A stretch of DNA of 35,927 bases from an uncultured bacterium (GTDB lineage Bacteria; Vulcanimicrobiota; CADAWZ01): contig CADASF010000017.1 of the NCBI GenBank assembly GCA_902790465.1, positions 1-35,927 on the forward strand. The letters run 5' to 3'. Position 1 is the first letter of the stretch. Every line of letters begins with the position of its first letter. The notes under the pieces were generated by a model, which was not told where the DNA came from, ran no database searches, and saw nothing but the letters and a program-made list of their open reading frames with translations. A program made the position numbers and the translations under genes. Shown one piece after another: positions 1 to 9,623 of the stretch.

Positions 1-1
1 T

Positions 2-1471
2 TTAAAAGCCGAACCAAATGCTGATGATAAAACAAAATTTACTATAAAAGTAAATGAAAATGTAAAAATAAAGGCTGTCCTTACCTATGACAATGAAGGA
101 AATTTGCTTGATTACTTCTCCAGTTACAATGGTATAGAAGCGACAAACAGCAATTTTAATATTGATTTTGAAAACAGCAAAGACAATGAAGAAGGTTTTG
201 CTGATGGTACTGGAACAGAAAGAGATCCTTTTATAATCTCCGCTCCAAGGCATTTTGTCAACATAAATAAAAAAGATGCTCAAGGCGATTATCTATATTT
301 AGGTAAAGAAAATACATACTTCCAACAGACTGAAGACCTCGATTTTACACACCTCACAGGACTAAAAATTGTCAATGCTGATGACGACAAAGACATCACT
401 ATTGAAGAAAATAACAAAAAAGCTCCATTTTATAATGAAGGGCATGGAATAACGCCTATTGCTGAAGCTATAAATAATGAAAAAGCAATCGAACTTAAAG
501 GAAGTTATGACGGAACAGACCATGTTATAGATGGAATATATCTTGTAAATCCTCAACAAAATACAATAGGACTATTTACAAGATTAACTGATGGAAATAT
601 CAAAAATTTAACGATTGGCAAAAATTCAATTATATTTATTGACCAAAATAACGAAAATTATTCTAATAATACTATTGAGCTCAGTGGATTAGTTGGATTT
701 TCCAAAAATTCAACTTTTGAAAACTGCACCAATAATGCAAAAATAATAGTCAAAAATATAGAAGCAAAATATATAATGATATGTGGATTAGCCAATTCAA
801 CCAGTGATTGTGAATTAAAAAAATGTACAAGTAATGGAAATATCTTACTGGATAACTGTAATATATCTAATTATTGTAACATATATGGAATAAATTCGAT
901 GTCTAATAATTGTGATAACTGCACAAATAAAAGGAAGATTACTATAAATAATTGCAATATATCATATGGTAATTTCTATGGAGGATGCAATTTTAATTCT
1001 AACAATTATGAAAACTGTATAAATGAGGGATATATCAAAGTTACAAATAATGATTTAAAATCTTTATGCATTGCGGGTTGTACATATTCAACACAAAATA
1101 TAACAAATTGTAAAAATACAGGAAATATCGAAGTTACAGGAAATAAAATTAATAACCTTCAAGTTTCAGGAATAGCAATTAGTTTTAAAAATGGAACAAA
1201 TTGTACAAATGATGGACATATCAGTATAACAAACAACAAACCATTAAGTTCATCGAGTTGGATTTATATTGCTGGAATAGTTGATACGGTTAGCTCAACA
1301 ATGACAGGCTGTATAAACAATGGATATATTACATATAATGAAAATACACTAAATGCAAGTTTTAAAATTATCAACGGATTAAATGGTCAAATGAATTATG
1401 ATGGCACAATAACTGATTGTGTAAACAACGGAACAATAACCATTGACGGAGTTGTACAACAAGAGCAATAA
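2..1471 (+). CDS. Surface/adhesin-like protein with GLUG-like Cys-Asn repeats, 3' part
   Basis: The reading frame is open from the window edge, so this is the C-terminal 489 residues of a larger protein; a TTG at 104 is internal and need not be a start. After a stretch GTERDPFIISAPRHFVNIN (the G-T-x-x-x-P-y-x-I pattern that commonly precedes GLUG repeats), there is a run of about eight degenerate repeats of about 32 residues. Each has a core such as NCTNDGHISITNN, NCKNTGNIEVTGN or DCVNNGTITIDG. This periodicity suggests a parallel beta-helix or solenoid. The repeats are rich in Asn and Cys. No membrane anchor or sorting signal is seen at the C-terminus, which ends QQEQ. By analogy to GLUG-motif proteins it is probably secreted or surface exposed, perhaps an adhesin. 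Function is inferred from repeat type only, and the N-terminal export signal lies outside the window. Confidence 0.75.
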   Translation, partial: LKAEPNADDKTKFTIKVNENVKIKAVLTYDNEGNLLDYFSSYNGIEATNSNFNIDFENSKDNEEGFADGTGTERDPFIISAPRHFVNINKKDAQGDYLYLGKENTYFQQTEDLDFTHLTGLKIVNADDDKDITIEENNKKAPFYNEGHGITPIAEAINNEKAIELKGSYDGTDHVIDGIYLVNPQQNTIGLFTRLTDGNIKNLTIGKNSIIFIDQNNENYSNNTIELSGLVGFSKNSTFENCTNNAKIIVKNIEAKYIMICGLANSTSDCELKKCTSNGNILLDNCNISNYCNIYGINSMSNNCDNCTNKRKITINNCNISYGNFYGGCNFNSNNYENCINEGYIKVTNNDLKSLCIAGCTYSTQNITNCKNTGNIEVTGNKINNLQVSGIAISFKNGTNCTNDGHISITNNKPLSSSSWIYIAGIVDTVSSTMTGCINNGYITYNENTLNASFKIINGLNGQMNYDGTITDCVNNGTITIDGVVQQEQ

Positions 1472-1501
1472 AATCAAAAGTAAAAAATATCACAAAAAAA
1501 C

Positions 1502-1544
1502 AAATAAGCTCCAGTTGGTGATAATACCCAGCTGGAGCTTATTT
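1502..1544. terminator. Bidirectional terminator between convergent genes
   Basis: A 17-bp stem (1502-1518 with 1528-1544, one G-U) around a 9-nt loop begins AAATAAGCTCCAG. A/T-rich tracts lie on both sides, so it can end both the plus-strand surface-protein gene (stop at 1471) and the minus-strand tamB unit (stop at 1565). Confidence 0.85.
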
Positions 1545-1564
1545 ATTTTACATTGACTTTCAAT

Positions 1565-4500
1565 CTAAAATTTTCTATATGACTGCACCCAAAGGCGAAG
1601 TCCACCATTTACATCTTGTGCTACTCTCACAAGCATACCTCTTGAAAATCTATATTCAACACCTATCAAATTATGATATTTACCAAGAACATCTCCTGAA
1701 TATTCATAAGTCATTAAAACTGTCTCTTTCTTATTCAAAGCCCTTGCAAGTCTCACTGTCATATAACCATTTTCATTAAATTCAACAGACATATCTGACA
1801 ATCCTAAAGACCTATTTAGTGAATTTAAAATAGGACGCATAACACTAAATTCAAGCATACTATTCATTGCCATTTGGTTCATATAACTATTTGCCATATT
1901 TGAAAAATTGGCTTGACTTCTTCCTCCAACATTTCCAGATAAAACATCTGAAGAGGATACATTTGTATTTGTTCCTTCAAGTTTTATATTAGGAGAATCC
2001 ATATATCCTGTTACAGTCAAATAAGAAGTATATGTTGAGTATTGTGACTCACCTGTTACAAGAACTTTTGGAATAAAATAATCTTTAGGTTTAAATGAAA
2101 CAAGTCCACTATTGACTTTAAAAGGAGCAGATACAAGAGGAATGACAACAGTACCTTTTGAAAGTCTGATTTTACCTTCAAGTTCAGGCTTTTCCATCAC
2201 ACCTTTTGCAACTAAATCTCCCTTTGTCTGAACTTGTGATGATAAAAATGTTGCCCAAACTCCATCACCTATTCCCAAATTCATATCAAGAGCTGTTCCT
2301 TTGAAAAAGTCAGGAATATATTTATCGAGATTGTACTCTTTCTTTTTAGATCTCTTTTTTATCTCATCATAAATGACATCATCATCTTCATCGCCTTCAT
2401 CTTCATCTCCAGCTTTTCTGACCTTTGGCTTAAAATCACCTGCAAATAAGATCTTATTTTTGTCCTCTTCTTCTTTATTCTCTTCCTCACCAGCAAACAT
2501 TTCAGGCGAAATCGTCAAAACTGAATCTTTTATGGCAACATTTCCTGTCAATTTTTTATCTTTGCCATCCATTTTAAAATTGACATCACAAGACATTTTA
2601 CCAGCAAAAAGCATTTTACATATTGCCTGTAGTTCATTTCCCTTAAAGGAAATATCCATACCCTTTAATTTCAACTTTTCTAAGTCGATATTTCCTCCAA
2701 GTTCAAAATTGCCATCTCCCATTTTGCCTTTTATATCTGTAAGTGCTATCTCTTGACCATTTATGACAATATCTCCATTTAACGCTTCAATCGGTGTTTT
2801 TAACATATTTGGCAATAATTTTCCATTTGAAAGATTTGCCTTGCCGTCAATAGATAGATCAGGAGCCATTCCAGTTATATCAAAATTAGCATTTATTTTT
2901 CCTGTCGAAGGTTCTGAAAGTGGGTATAGAACATTGAATACATCTAAATTAGAAGTTTTGAAACCAGCCTTCAAATCCATTGAACTTCTCTGTTTCAAGA
3001 AATCTTTTCTATAATATGGAATATCGCCTTTTATAAAAGCATTCAAATTCTCACCATTTAAATTTATATCTGTATTCAGTACCCCAGATTTATCATTTTC
3101 ATATATATATATTTCAGGAGTTGTTGCAATAAGTCCGACATCATCTTCATTTTTTCCAAGAAATTCTGTGTCAACTTCTTTTTCTTCACTTGTCATTTCC
3201 CAAGTCAAATCTCCAAGTGGTGTTTTTCCAAGTTTAATATCATTTATTTTACAATCAACATAAACATCAGGATTTCTGTAATTTCCATAAATTTTTGCAA
3301 AAATATCACATTCACCAGAAGGAACGAGATTTTCAGGCATTTCAAAAATTTCTTTTAAAAATGAAAGATTGATACCTGTTGATTTTAAATAAATACCCTC
3401 TTCATCACAACCGTCAAGTTCTCCCAACATTGTAAAACTTGCTTCTGGTGAAGCCAAACTTATATCAACATTTTTAAATCTTGCATTTACTCTGTCAATT
3501 ACAATTCCCAAAGAATCATAGGGCATATCGAGAAGTTTTCCATTTGTTGCTTTTAAATCTGTTTTTATTCTAATTTGTCGAGCTTTTCTCGATTTCATTA
3601 TAGCTAATTTGCCATTTACCTCACCTGTTATCAAAAGGTCTTTAGGATCGATAAAAGAAGATAAAAATCCAAGATCTCCTTTATTCACCTCTAAAGACAA
3701 ATCCATATCTTTAAAAAACTGGATTAATATATTTCTTCGAGGATTAAATTTTCTAAATGGAAGTCTCAATTCCGCAAAACCAGAAGCAGAATAAGATTCT
3801 TCTTTGTTTTTCAATGATATATTTTCAATATTTACCTTGCCACCGTCGTATAAAATATTACCCTCTACTGAGTCAAATTTATGACCTTTTAAAGAAATTG
3901 GGTCTGTAGCAAAATTGGCAGTAAAGATTGGATTTGTATGAGTTCCTTTTACATTTAAAGCTATTTTCATATTGCCTTCTGATTCTTCAGCTACAGAAAC
4001 AAAATCTTTTAAATATGAAATATCAGAATATTTTATAGAATCAGAATTCAAATTCAAATTGATTTCACCATTTGTTTTTATTGTACCGCCTCCGCTAACA
4101 ATACCTTCTGGAAGTTCAAAGTTAACATTTTCAAGATAGAGAACTCCATTTTTTGTTGCAACATCAGCAGTTATTTTATTTATCTTATGACCAGCAGCAA
4201 TGGCATTATCAACAACAACATTTCCATTTATAGAAATATTTTTTACAGTTCCTGAAATGTGTAGATCACCATCAAATCGACCACTTACTGGAATATCCTT
4301 AAAAGAAGAAATAGCGAGAAGTTTTTCAATATTTCCCCTTGTCGCTTTTATGTCAAAAGATATTGGAGAATTAGCTGTCAAACCTGTCTGACCAAGACCT
4401 GCAAAATTAGATGAACCTATAGAAAGATCAAAATGTTTTAAAGCCAAAATTTCGTTACCAAAAGAAACTGATGAAAACAGAGAAAACTTTTCATGTCCTA

Positions 4501-7096
4501 AAACTGCATCTGGTATAAAAAATTGACCAAAAGCTCTATATTTAGAATCTTCTGTCTCTTTTAATCGAAGTCTCAAATATGCGAGTCCCTGTAAACTTCT
4601 GATTTCAGAACCCTTTAAAAAGTCCCCCAATTCAACTCCAAAAGGCGTCAAATCGGCTTTATTTAAAAGGCTATTTACATTGACTGCAGATATATTTGCA
4701 ATCAAATCCTTACCATAATCTGTTATATATATACTTCCATCTTCACCATTTATAGCAATATCTTTTATGTCGAACCCCTCTTTGTCAATTACTGCTTCAA
4801 GATTGGCATTTGAAACTGGAATTTTAGCAACCGAACCATTTAAAAAAGAAGCAGAACCCAAAATTGAAAGTGCATCAAAACTTCCTGAAGCTATTGCTGA
4901 AATTTGTTCTACATTTCCCTGAAAAGCTCTATATGCACCTTTATCTGGAAGTTTTACAGTCGGATTTTGGACATCTGCATAAGCTATCAAAGATTTATTT
5001 TTGTCATTTTTAACTAAACCGCCAAATTTTCCAATAAGTCTTGTCATCTCTTTTTCTTGGTCTGTATAATTTCCAAACACATTGGAAACAAAGAAACAAC
5101 CATAATCATCTGATCCTGCTAAAGAACCTGAAAGACTTCCCTTAAATTCAGGAATATCCATACCTTTGGGAACCATACTTGAAAATGAAGATGAATCAAT
5201 ATTAGATACTTCAAAAGAAGCAGAAACTTGTTTATCTGAAGGTGATACTTGCCCACCTGTTTTTAATGTCATTCCCATTGTCTGACCAGTTGCGGAAAAG
5301 TCAACTATATCTGAATTTCCAGCTACTGGCACATTTATATTTGAAATAGAATATTGATTAAAATTCAAATTTGGAATATTTAAATTTCCACTGGCAACAG
5401 GATTTGTAGGATCGCCAAAAACAGAAGCCGTTCCTGAAACAGAAGTTGAAACACCTGAAGAATTGACTGCAAAATTATTTGCATCAACAGATGCATTAAA
5501 TTTGGAATCTTTTAAATCATAGACTGCACTTGATTTTACAGTTCCGCCATTTCCGCTTAAATATAAATTTGGAAGATATACAGAATTATCTGCAAAAAGG
5601 AAACCTGAATCAATATCACCTAATCCAGTTCCCATGGCAGAAACACCATATCCTTTTAGATCGCCTGAAACAGTCAAATTATCTATAGGACCAAAAACAA
5701 CGGCATTAAATCCAGCTGATGACATATTTACAGTAGAAGGAAGAAAATAAGGATAACCATTTCCTGAAGCAAATAACAAAACCTTTTTTGATGTTGGGAA
5801 AAACCAACCATGGGCATTCATATCAATGCCTTCAAATGAGCCTTTTAAACTGCTAAGATAAACCGAATTTTTAGTTGCTTCTGCTTCAACTGAATAAGAA
5901 GCAAGTTGCCCATAATTTGTATTTATCTTTTTACCATTTAATATTGCAGTTAATTTAGGTTCTTCAACAGTTCCTCCAACATTAAATTTGAGTTCAGAAG
6001 AACCACCAGAAACAAATTTATTTACTCCAAAACTTTTTACAAATGAATTTTTTAAAATTCTATCATGATTGATATTTGAAAGTTTTCCGTCAAAATTTAA
6101 ACTTTTTGAAGAGAAATCAGCTATATCTCCAGTAATGGAAAAAGGAGCTCCAAACAAAAAACCTGTGCATTTATCAAGTATAAGAGATTTTTTAGTTACA
6201 GAAGCGGATAGATTTATATTTTGTATATCTGTTCCAACCTCAGGAATCCTTATGTCTGTATCAGACATATGACAATTTCCATTGAAAAATAATTTATCAG
6301 CCAAAGTCTCTAATTCATCTGATGAAGCTCTTATTAGAAAATCTGCAGTTGCTTTTCCTTTTATGACTTTAAGTCCCCTCTCAGGAAGCATCATTGCGAT
6401 CCAAGAATGTAAATCAACATCTGATGAATTGCCCTTTATATTTACATAAGGATTTTCGATTGAATATTTGCCAGTTATATTCCAAATTGATTTTGACGGT
6501 GCTAATTCTGTTGCCTTTACATTTAAATCAAATCCATTTTTACCATCAAACTTAGAATTTAATTTTATGTTATCAAGTGATACAGAAATGGGCTTAAAAT
6601 CAATTCCATAATCTATATAGTTGAGTTTTCCATTTTTAACAATTATGTCGCCTTCAAATTTTATATTTGAATCTTTGAAATGTTTCTTTTTCTCTTCTTC
6701 TGTTTTCTTGATTATTGAAGCAAGATTTAAAATTCCATTTTTAGTGCGTTTGACATTTAAAGAAGGTGTATCTATTTCAACTTTCTTTATGGCATAACTT
6801 GGAGTTTTAGAAAAAAAGTCAAAAATTTTATAAGAAGCCTTAGCCTCTTTTATGTTTAAAATTTCTTCTCCAGTGTCATCTTTTACAGAAATATCTTTTG
6901 CATTTAATCCTTTTAATCCAACAGAAATATTGGCAATAGAAATATTTCCATTTAAATTCTTCTCAATTAGATCGGAAGTAAAGGTTGGCAGAGATTTCAT
7001 AAAAAATACAATGGAAATTATGAACAATCCCAAAATTGCTAAAGATACAAGAGAAATTATAACTTTTTTATTCTTAAAATCCAAAAATAAAAACAA
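1565..7096 (-). CDS. tamB: TamB-like translocation and assembly module / AsmA-superfamily inner-membrane protein
   Basis: This 1843-residue protein has one N-terminal membrane anchor (about residues 11-33) followed by a very long chain of beta-rich AsmA/TamB-type repeats, recognisable by the recurring pattern of G-x-hydrophobic-x-hydrophobic strands. It ends in a DUF490-type C-terminus with the terminal residues GLRLWVQSYRKF. TamB-family proteins span the periplasm and are implicated in outer-membrane protein insertion and in lipid transport to the outer membrane. An acidic and then basic low-complexity insert lies at about residues 1530-1590 (EEENKEEEDKNK, then KKRSKKKEYN), just before the conserved C-terminal domain. 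The likely start is a TTG at 7096, preceded by a weak purine stretch. It is the last gene of murA-mreB-tamB, 32 nt after mreB. No TamA/BamA partner is in the window. E. coli TamB is about 1260 residues, so this one is long. Confidence 0.85.
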   Translation of the reverse strand: MFLFLDFKNKKVIISLVSLAILGLFIISIVFFMKSLPTFTSDLIEKNLNGNISIANISVGLKGLNAKDISVKDDTGEEILNIKEAKASYKIFDFFSKTPSYAIKKVEIDTPSLNVKRTKNGILNLASIIKKTEEEKKKHFKDSNIKFEGDIIVKNGKLNYIDYGIDFKPISVSLDNIKLNSKFDGKNGFDLNVKATELAPSKSIWNITGKYSIENPYVNIKGNSSDVDLHSWIAMMLPERGLKVIKGKATADFLIRASSDELETLADKLFFNGNCHMSDTDIRIPEVGTDIQNINLSASVTKKSLILDKCTGFLFGAPFSITGDIADFSSKSLNFDGKLSNINHDRILKNSFVKSFGVNKFVSGGSSELKFNVGGTVEEPKLTAILNGKKINTNYGQLASYSVEAEATKNSVYLSSLKGSFEGIDMNAHGWFFPTSKKVLLFASGNGYPYFLPSTVNMSSAGFNAVVFGPIDNLTVSGDLKGYGVSAMGTGLGDIDSGFLFADNSVYLPNLYLSGNGGTVKSSAVYDLKDSKFNASVDANNFAVNSSGVSTSVSGTASVFGDPTNPVASGNLNIPNLNFNQYSISNINVPVAGNSDIVDFSATGQTMGMTLKTGGQVSPSDKQVSASFEVSNIDSSSFSSMVPKGMDIPEFKGSLSGSLAGSDDYGCFFVSNVFGNYTDQEKEMTRLIGKFGGLVKNDKNKSLIAYADVQNPTVKLPDKGAYRAFQGNVEQISAIASGSFDALSILGSASFLNGSVAKIPVSNANLEAVIDKEGFDIKDIAINGEDGSIYITDYGKDLIANISAVNVNSLLNKADLTPFGVELGDFLKGSEIRSLQGLAYLRLRLKETEDSKYRAFGQFFIPDAVLGHEKFSLFSSVSFGNEILALKHFDLSIGSSNFAGLGQTGLTANSPISFDIKATRGNIEKLLAISSFKDIPVSGRFDGDLHISGTVKNISINGNVVVDNAIAAGHKINKITADVATKNGVLYLENVNFELPEGIVSGGGTIKTNGEINLNLNSDSIKYSDISYLKDFVSVAEESEGNMKIALNVKGTHTNPIFTANFATDPISLKGHKFDSVEGNILYDGGKVNIENISLKNKEESYSASGFAELRLPFRKFNPRRNILIQFFKDMDLSLEVNKGDLGFLSSFIDPKDLLITGEVNGKLAIMKSRKARQIRIKTDLKATNGKLLDMPYDSLGIVIDRVNARFKNVDISLASPEASFTMLGELDGCDEEGIYLKSTGINLSFLKEIFEMPENLVPSGECDIFAKIYGNYRNPDVYVDCKINDIKLGKTPLGDLTWEMTSEEKEVDTEFLGKNEDDVGLIATTPEIYIYENDKSGVLNTDINLNGENLNAFIKGDIPYYRKDFLKQRSSMDLKAGFKTSNLDVFNVLYPLSEPSTGKINANFDITGMAPDLSIDGKANLSNGKLLPNMLKTPIEALNGDIVINGQEIALTDIKGKMGDGNFELGGNIDLEKLKLKGMDISFKGNELQAICKMLFAGKMSCDVNFKMDGKDKKLTGNVAIKDSVLTISPEMFAGEEENKEEEDKNKILFAGDFKPKVRKAGDEDEGDEDDDVIYDEIKKRSKKKEYNLDKYIPDFFKGTALDMNLGIGDGVWATFLSSQVQTKGDLVAKGVMEKPELEGKIRLSKGTVVIPLVSAPFKVNSGLVSFKPKDYFIPKVLVTGESQYSTYTSYLTVTGYMDSPNIKLEGTNTNVSSSDVLSGNVGGRSQANFSNMANSYMNQMAMNSMLEFSVMRPILNSLNRSLGLSDMSVEFNENGYMTVRLARALNKKETVLMTYEYSGDVLGKYHNLIGVEYRFSRGMLVRVAQDVNGGLRLWVQSYRKF

Positions 7097-7128
7097 TACG
7101 ATACACTCACTTTAATTTTTTATTTATT

Positions 7129-8115
7129 TTAGTACAACCACTCAATATTTCTTGCTTCTGCTTTGCCTGTTCCTATAGCTACACAAGTAATAGGATCGTC
7201 TGCAGACCGTACATTAACTCCTATTTGTTTTGTCAAAAATCTATCAAGACCCTTTAACAAAGCACCTCCACCTGTCATTATAATACCGCTCTCTTCAATA
7301 TCACCAGACAATTCAGGAGGAGTATTTTCAAGAACATCAACAAGAGCATCAAGTATTTTATATATAGGGTCTCTTATTGCATCTGCAATATCTGCAGAAG
7401 AAACAGGGACACAAGCAGGAAGATTTGTAAAAACATCTCTCCCTCTTACCTCTGTGGTCTTTACATTTTTATTGTCAAAAGAACAACCGAGAAGAATTTT
7501 CAAATCTTCTGCCACTCTTTCTCCAATAATCAAATTATGCTTATTTTTAAAATATCGCACAATAGCTTCATCAATCTTATTGCCTGCAACAGGAACAGAT
7601 GTTCCAACAACAGTACCACCAAGTGAAATAACAGCAATATCTGTTGTTCCCCCACCAATATCAATAACAGTCCCTGCATAAGGGCGGTCGACATCAATTC
7701 CTGCTCCTAGTGCTGCTGCAAAAGGTTCTTCTATAATTGCAACTCTTTTGGCACCTGCATTTATTGTAGCCTCTCTAACAGCTCTTCTCTCTACACTTGT
7801 AACAGCGGCAGGAACACAGATTATAACAGAAGGTCTAAAAAAATTAAATCCTCCTCCTGTAACCCTTTTGATAAAATATCTCAACATATATTCTGTTACT
7901 TCATAGTCTGCAATAACTCCATCTCTTATAGGTCTTATCGCCACTATATTTGTTGGAGTTTTTCCCAACATCTGTTTTGCCTGCTCTCCAACAGCAACAG
8001 TTCTATCTAAATTTTTATCTATTGCAACGACTGATGGCTCAGTGAGAACAATTCCACGGCCCTCAATATAAATGAGAACCGAAGCAGTTCCCAAATCAAT
8101 TCCAAGTGTCGTCAT
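7129..8115 (-). CDS. mreB: Rod shape-determining protein MreB
   Basis: This 328-residue actin-like ATPase polymerises under the inner membrane and directs lateral peptidoglycan synthesis. Visible motifs are the phosphate-1 loop GIDLGTASVLIY at the N-terminus, the phosphate-2 loop IDIGGGTTDIAVIS in the middle and the adenosine motif GGGALLKGL near the C-terminus. Length fits the family (about 330-350). The ATG overlaps the murA stop codon by one base (TAATG), so translation is probably coupled. mreC and mreD, the usual partners, do not follow; tamB does instead. Identification is firm, although Mbl-type paralogues cannot be excluded from one copy. Confidence 0.95.
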   Translation of the reverse strand: MTTLGIDLGTASVLIYIEGRGIVLTEPSVVAIDKNLDRTVAVGEQAKQMLGKTPTNIVAIRPIRDGVIADYEVTEYMLRYFIKRVTGGGFNFFRPSVIICVPAAVTSVERRAVREATINAGAKRVAIIEEPFAAALGAGIDVDRPYAGTVIDIGGGTTDIAVISLGGTVVGTSVPVAGNKIDEAIVRYFKNKHNLIIGERVAEDLKILLGCSFDNKNVKTTEVRGRDVFTNLPACVPVSSADIADAIRDPIYKILDALVDVLENTPPELSGDIEESGIIMTGGGALLKGLDRFLTKQIGVNVRSADDPITCVAIGTGKAEARNIEWLY

Positions 8116-9368
8116 TAATCGATCCTCCGAATATCTGCCCCAAGTTCAGCTAAAACAGATTCTATTTTTTCATGTCCTCTGTCTATAAATTCAAGTCCTG
8201 TTATTATTGATTCACCTTCAGCAGAAAGACAGGCACATATTAAAGAACCACCTGCTCTTATATCATGTGCTTTTACAGGAGCTCCAAATAATTTTTTTAC
8301 ACCTCTTATTATACATGTCCTGTCTGATACAGACATATTTGCTCCAAGTCTTCTCAATTCATCAACATACATAAATCTTCTGTCAAAAATATTTTCTGTA
8401 ACAATACTTGTCCCATCTGCTATTGAAAGAAGTGCAGTTATGACAGGCTGAAGATCAGTCGGAAAACCAGGATGTGGTGCAGAAATAATCTCTGTAGGTA
8501 ATATTTTATCTGATTTTTCAACAGTTATATAATCTTTTCCACAGACTATATTTTGTCCAGCATTTCTCATGGCATTTATAAAAGATTCAAGAAAATCTGG
8601 CCAAGTTCTTTTAACAGTTATAGTTCCTCTTGTTATTGCTCCTGCTACAAGATATGTTCCTGTCAAAATTCTATCAGGAATTATCTCATAAGAAAGACCA
8701 TGTAACTTTTTTACTCCCTCTATAACTATTGTACTACTTCCAATTCCAGTTATTCTTGCCCCCATCGTATTTAGAAACACTGCCAAATCGACGATTTCAG
8801 GCTCCATTGCAGCACTTTCAAGGACTGTTATTCCATCAGCTAAAACAGCAGCCATCATCGCATTTTTAGTTGCTCCAACACTGACACGACGAAATTGTAT
8901 TTTTTTACCTGTCAATTTATTTGCTTTGGCATGGACAAAGCCATGAACAAATTCCACTTCAGCTCCCAAATTTCTAAATGCATCCATGTGCATGTCAACA
9001 GGACGACTTCCCAAATTACAGCCACCTGGCAGAGATACCTTTGCTTCTCCCAATCTTGCCAAGAGTGGTCCTGTAACATCAAAAGAGGCATTCATCTTAC
9101 CAACAAATTCATAAGGAGGATAAAAATTAGTCAAATTTGAGCAGTTTATATACATCTCCCCTTTGCCCTCAAATTCAACTTTAGCCCCTAAACTCCTCAA
9201 AATATCTGCCATAATCCAAACATCACTTATATCTGGAATTCTCTTTAAATAGACATCTTCATCCGTCAAAATAGAAGCTGCCATTATTGGAAGTGCTGCA
9301 TTTTTGGCACCACTTACTTCTATTTCACCGCTTAGAGGATGTCCACCATTTATTTTTAAATATGACAA
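8115..9368 (-). CDS. murA: UDP-N-acetylglucosamine 1-carboxyvinyltransferase MurA
   Basis: This 417-residue cytoplasmic enzyme transfers enolpyruvate from PEP to UDP-GlcNAc, the committed step of peptidoglycan precursor synthesis. It has the N-terminal GAKNAALPIMAASIL substrate-binding segment. The active-site loop LPGGCNLGSRPVDMH retains the catalytic Cys, the residue alkylated by fosfomycin in other MurA proteins, so sensitivity to that drug is expected at the enzyme level. The start is a TTG at 9368: a GGGGTGA Shine-Dalgarno sequence sits about 7 nt upstream and no ATG is available in the conserved N-terminus. First gene of the unit murA-mreB-tamB; the A/T-only region upstream has several TATAAT-like hexamers. 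Confidence 0.95.
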   Translation of the reverse strand: MSYLKINGGHPLSGEIEVSGAKNAALPIMAASILTDEDVYLKRIPDISDVWIMADILRSLGAKVEFEGKGEMYINCSNLTNFYPPYEFVGKMNASFDVTGPLLARLGEAKVSLPGGCNLGSRPVDMHMDAFRNLGAEVEFVHGFVHAKANKLTGKKIQFRRVSVGATKNAMMAAVLADGITVLESAAMEPEIVDLAVFLNTMGARITGIGSSTIVIEGVKKLHGLSYEIIPDRILTGTYLVAGAITRGTITVKRTWPDFLESFINAMRNAGQNIVCGKDYITVEKSDKILPTEIISAPHPGFPTDLQPVITALLSIADGTSIVTENIFDRRFMYVDELRRLGANMSVSDRTCIIRGVKKLFGAPVKAHDIRAGGSLICACLSAEGESIITGLEFIDRGHEKIESVLAELGADIRRID

Positions 9369-9520
9369 AAAAAATCACCCCAAAAATAAAAATATAGAAT
9401 ATATATTAAAATATAATATATTAATGTTTATATTTATTAATAATAGATTATACAACATTATACTAAATAAATGCAAGAAAAAATTAGAATAAAGATTTTT
9501 TAGAAGGAAATTTTTTTAAA

Positions 9521-9623
9521 TAAGTCTAAACTAAATTAAGACTTATGACGGATAACGTCAGACAAAAAGATAAAAAGGAGGGAGCGGGGCGACCAGCTAC
9601 GAGGTGGCTTACGCACAAGACCT
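9521..9623 (+). promoter_or_regulatory. Structured 5' leader with hairpin between Shine-Dalgarno and start codon
   Basis: Three hairpins can be drawn. P1 pairs TAAGTCT (9521-9527) with AGACTTA (9539-9545). P2 directly abuts it: TGACG (9546-9550), loop GATAA, CGTCA (9556-9560). After an A-rich linker comes a strong Shine-Dalgarno, AAGGAGGGA (9575-9583). P3 follows at once: 9584-9594 pairs with 9603-9614 (10 pairs including two G-U, one bulged A, one G-G mismatch, loop AGCTACGA). Only 9 nt (9615-9623) separate P3 from the ATG, and no other ribosome-binding site is near it. The 9577-9614 part is much richer in G+C than its surroundings. I recognise no riboswitch class. Confidence 0.6.

Noticed and set aside
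2373-7115. Several plus-strand open frames opposite tamB
   Set aside because: They are rich in Ser, Phe and Pro and mirror the minus-strand codons; the minus-strand frame is a continuous TamB-like protein.
9576-9620. Resemblance of AGCGGGGCGACC and TTACGCACAAGACC to pieces of the c-di-GMP-I (GEMM) riboswitch
   Set aside because: The pieces are in the wrong order and the conserved ACGCAAAGCC block and GNRA hairpin are absent, so it does not fit the known aptamer.
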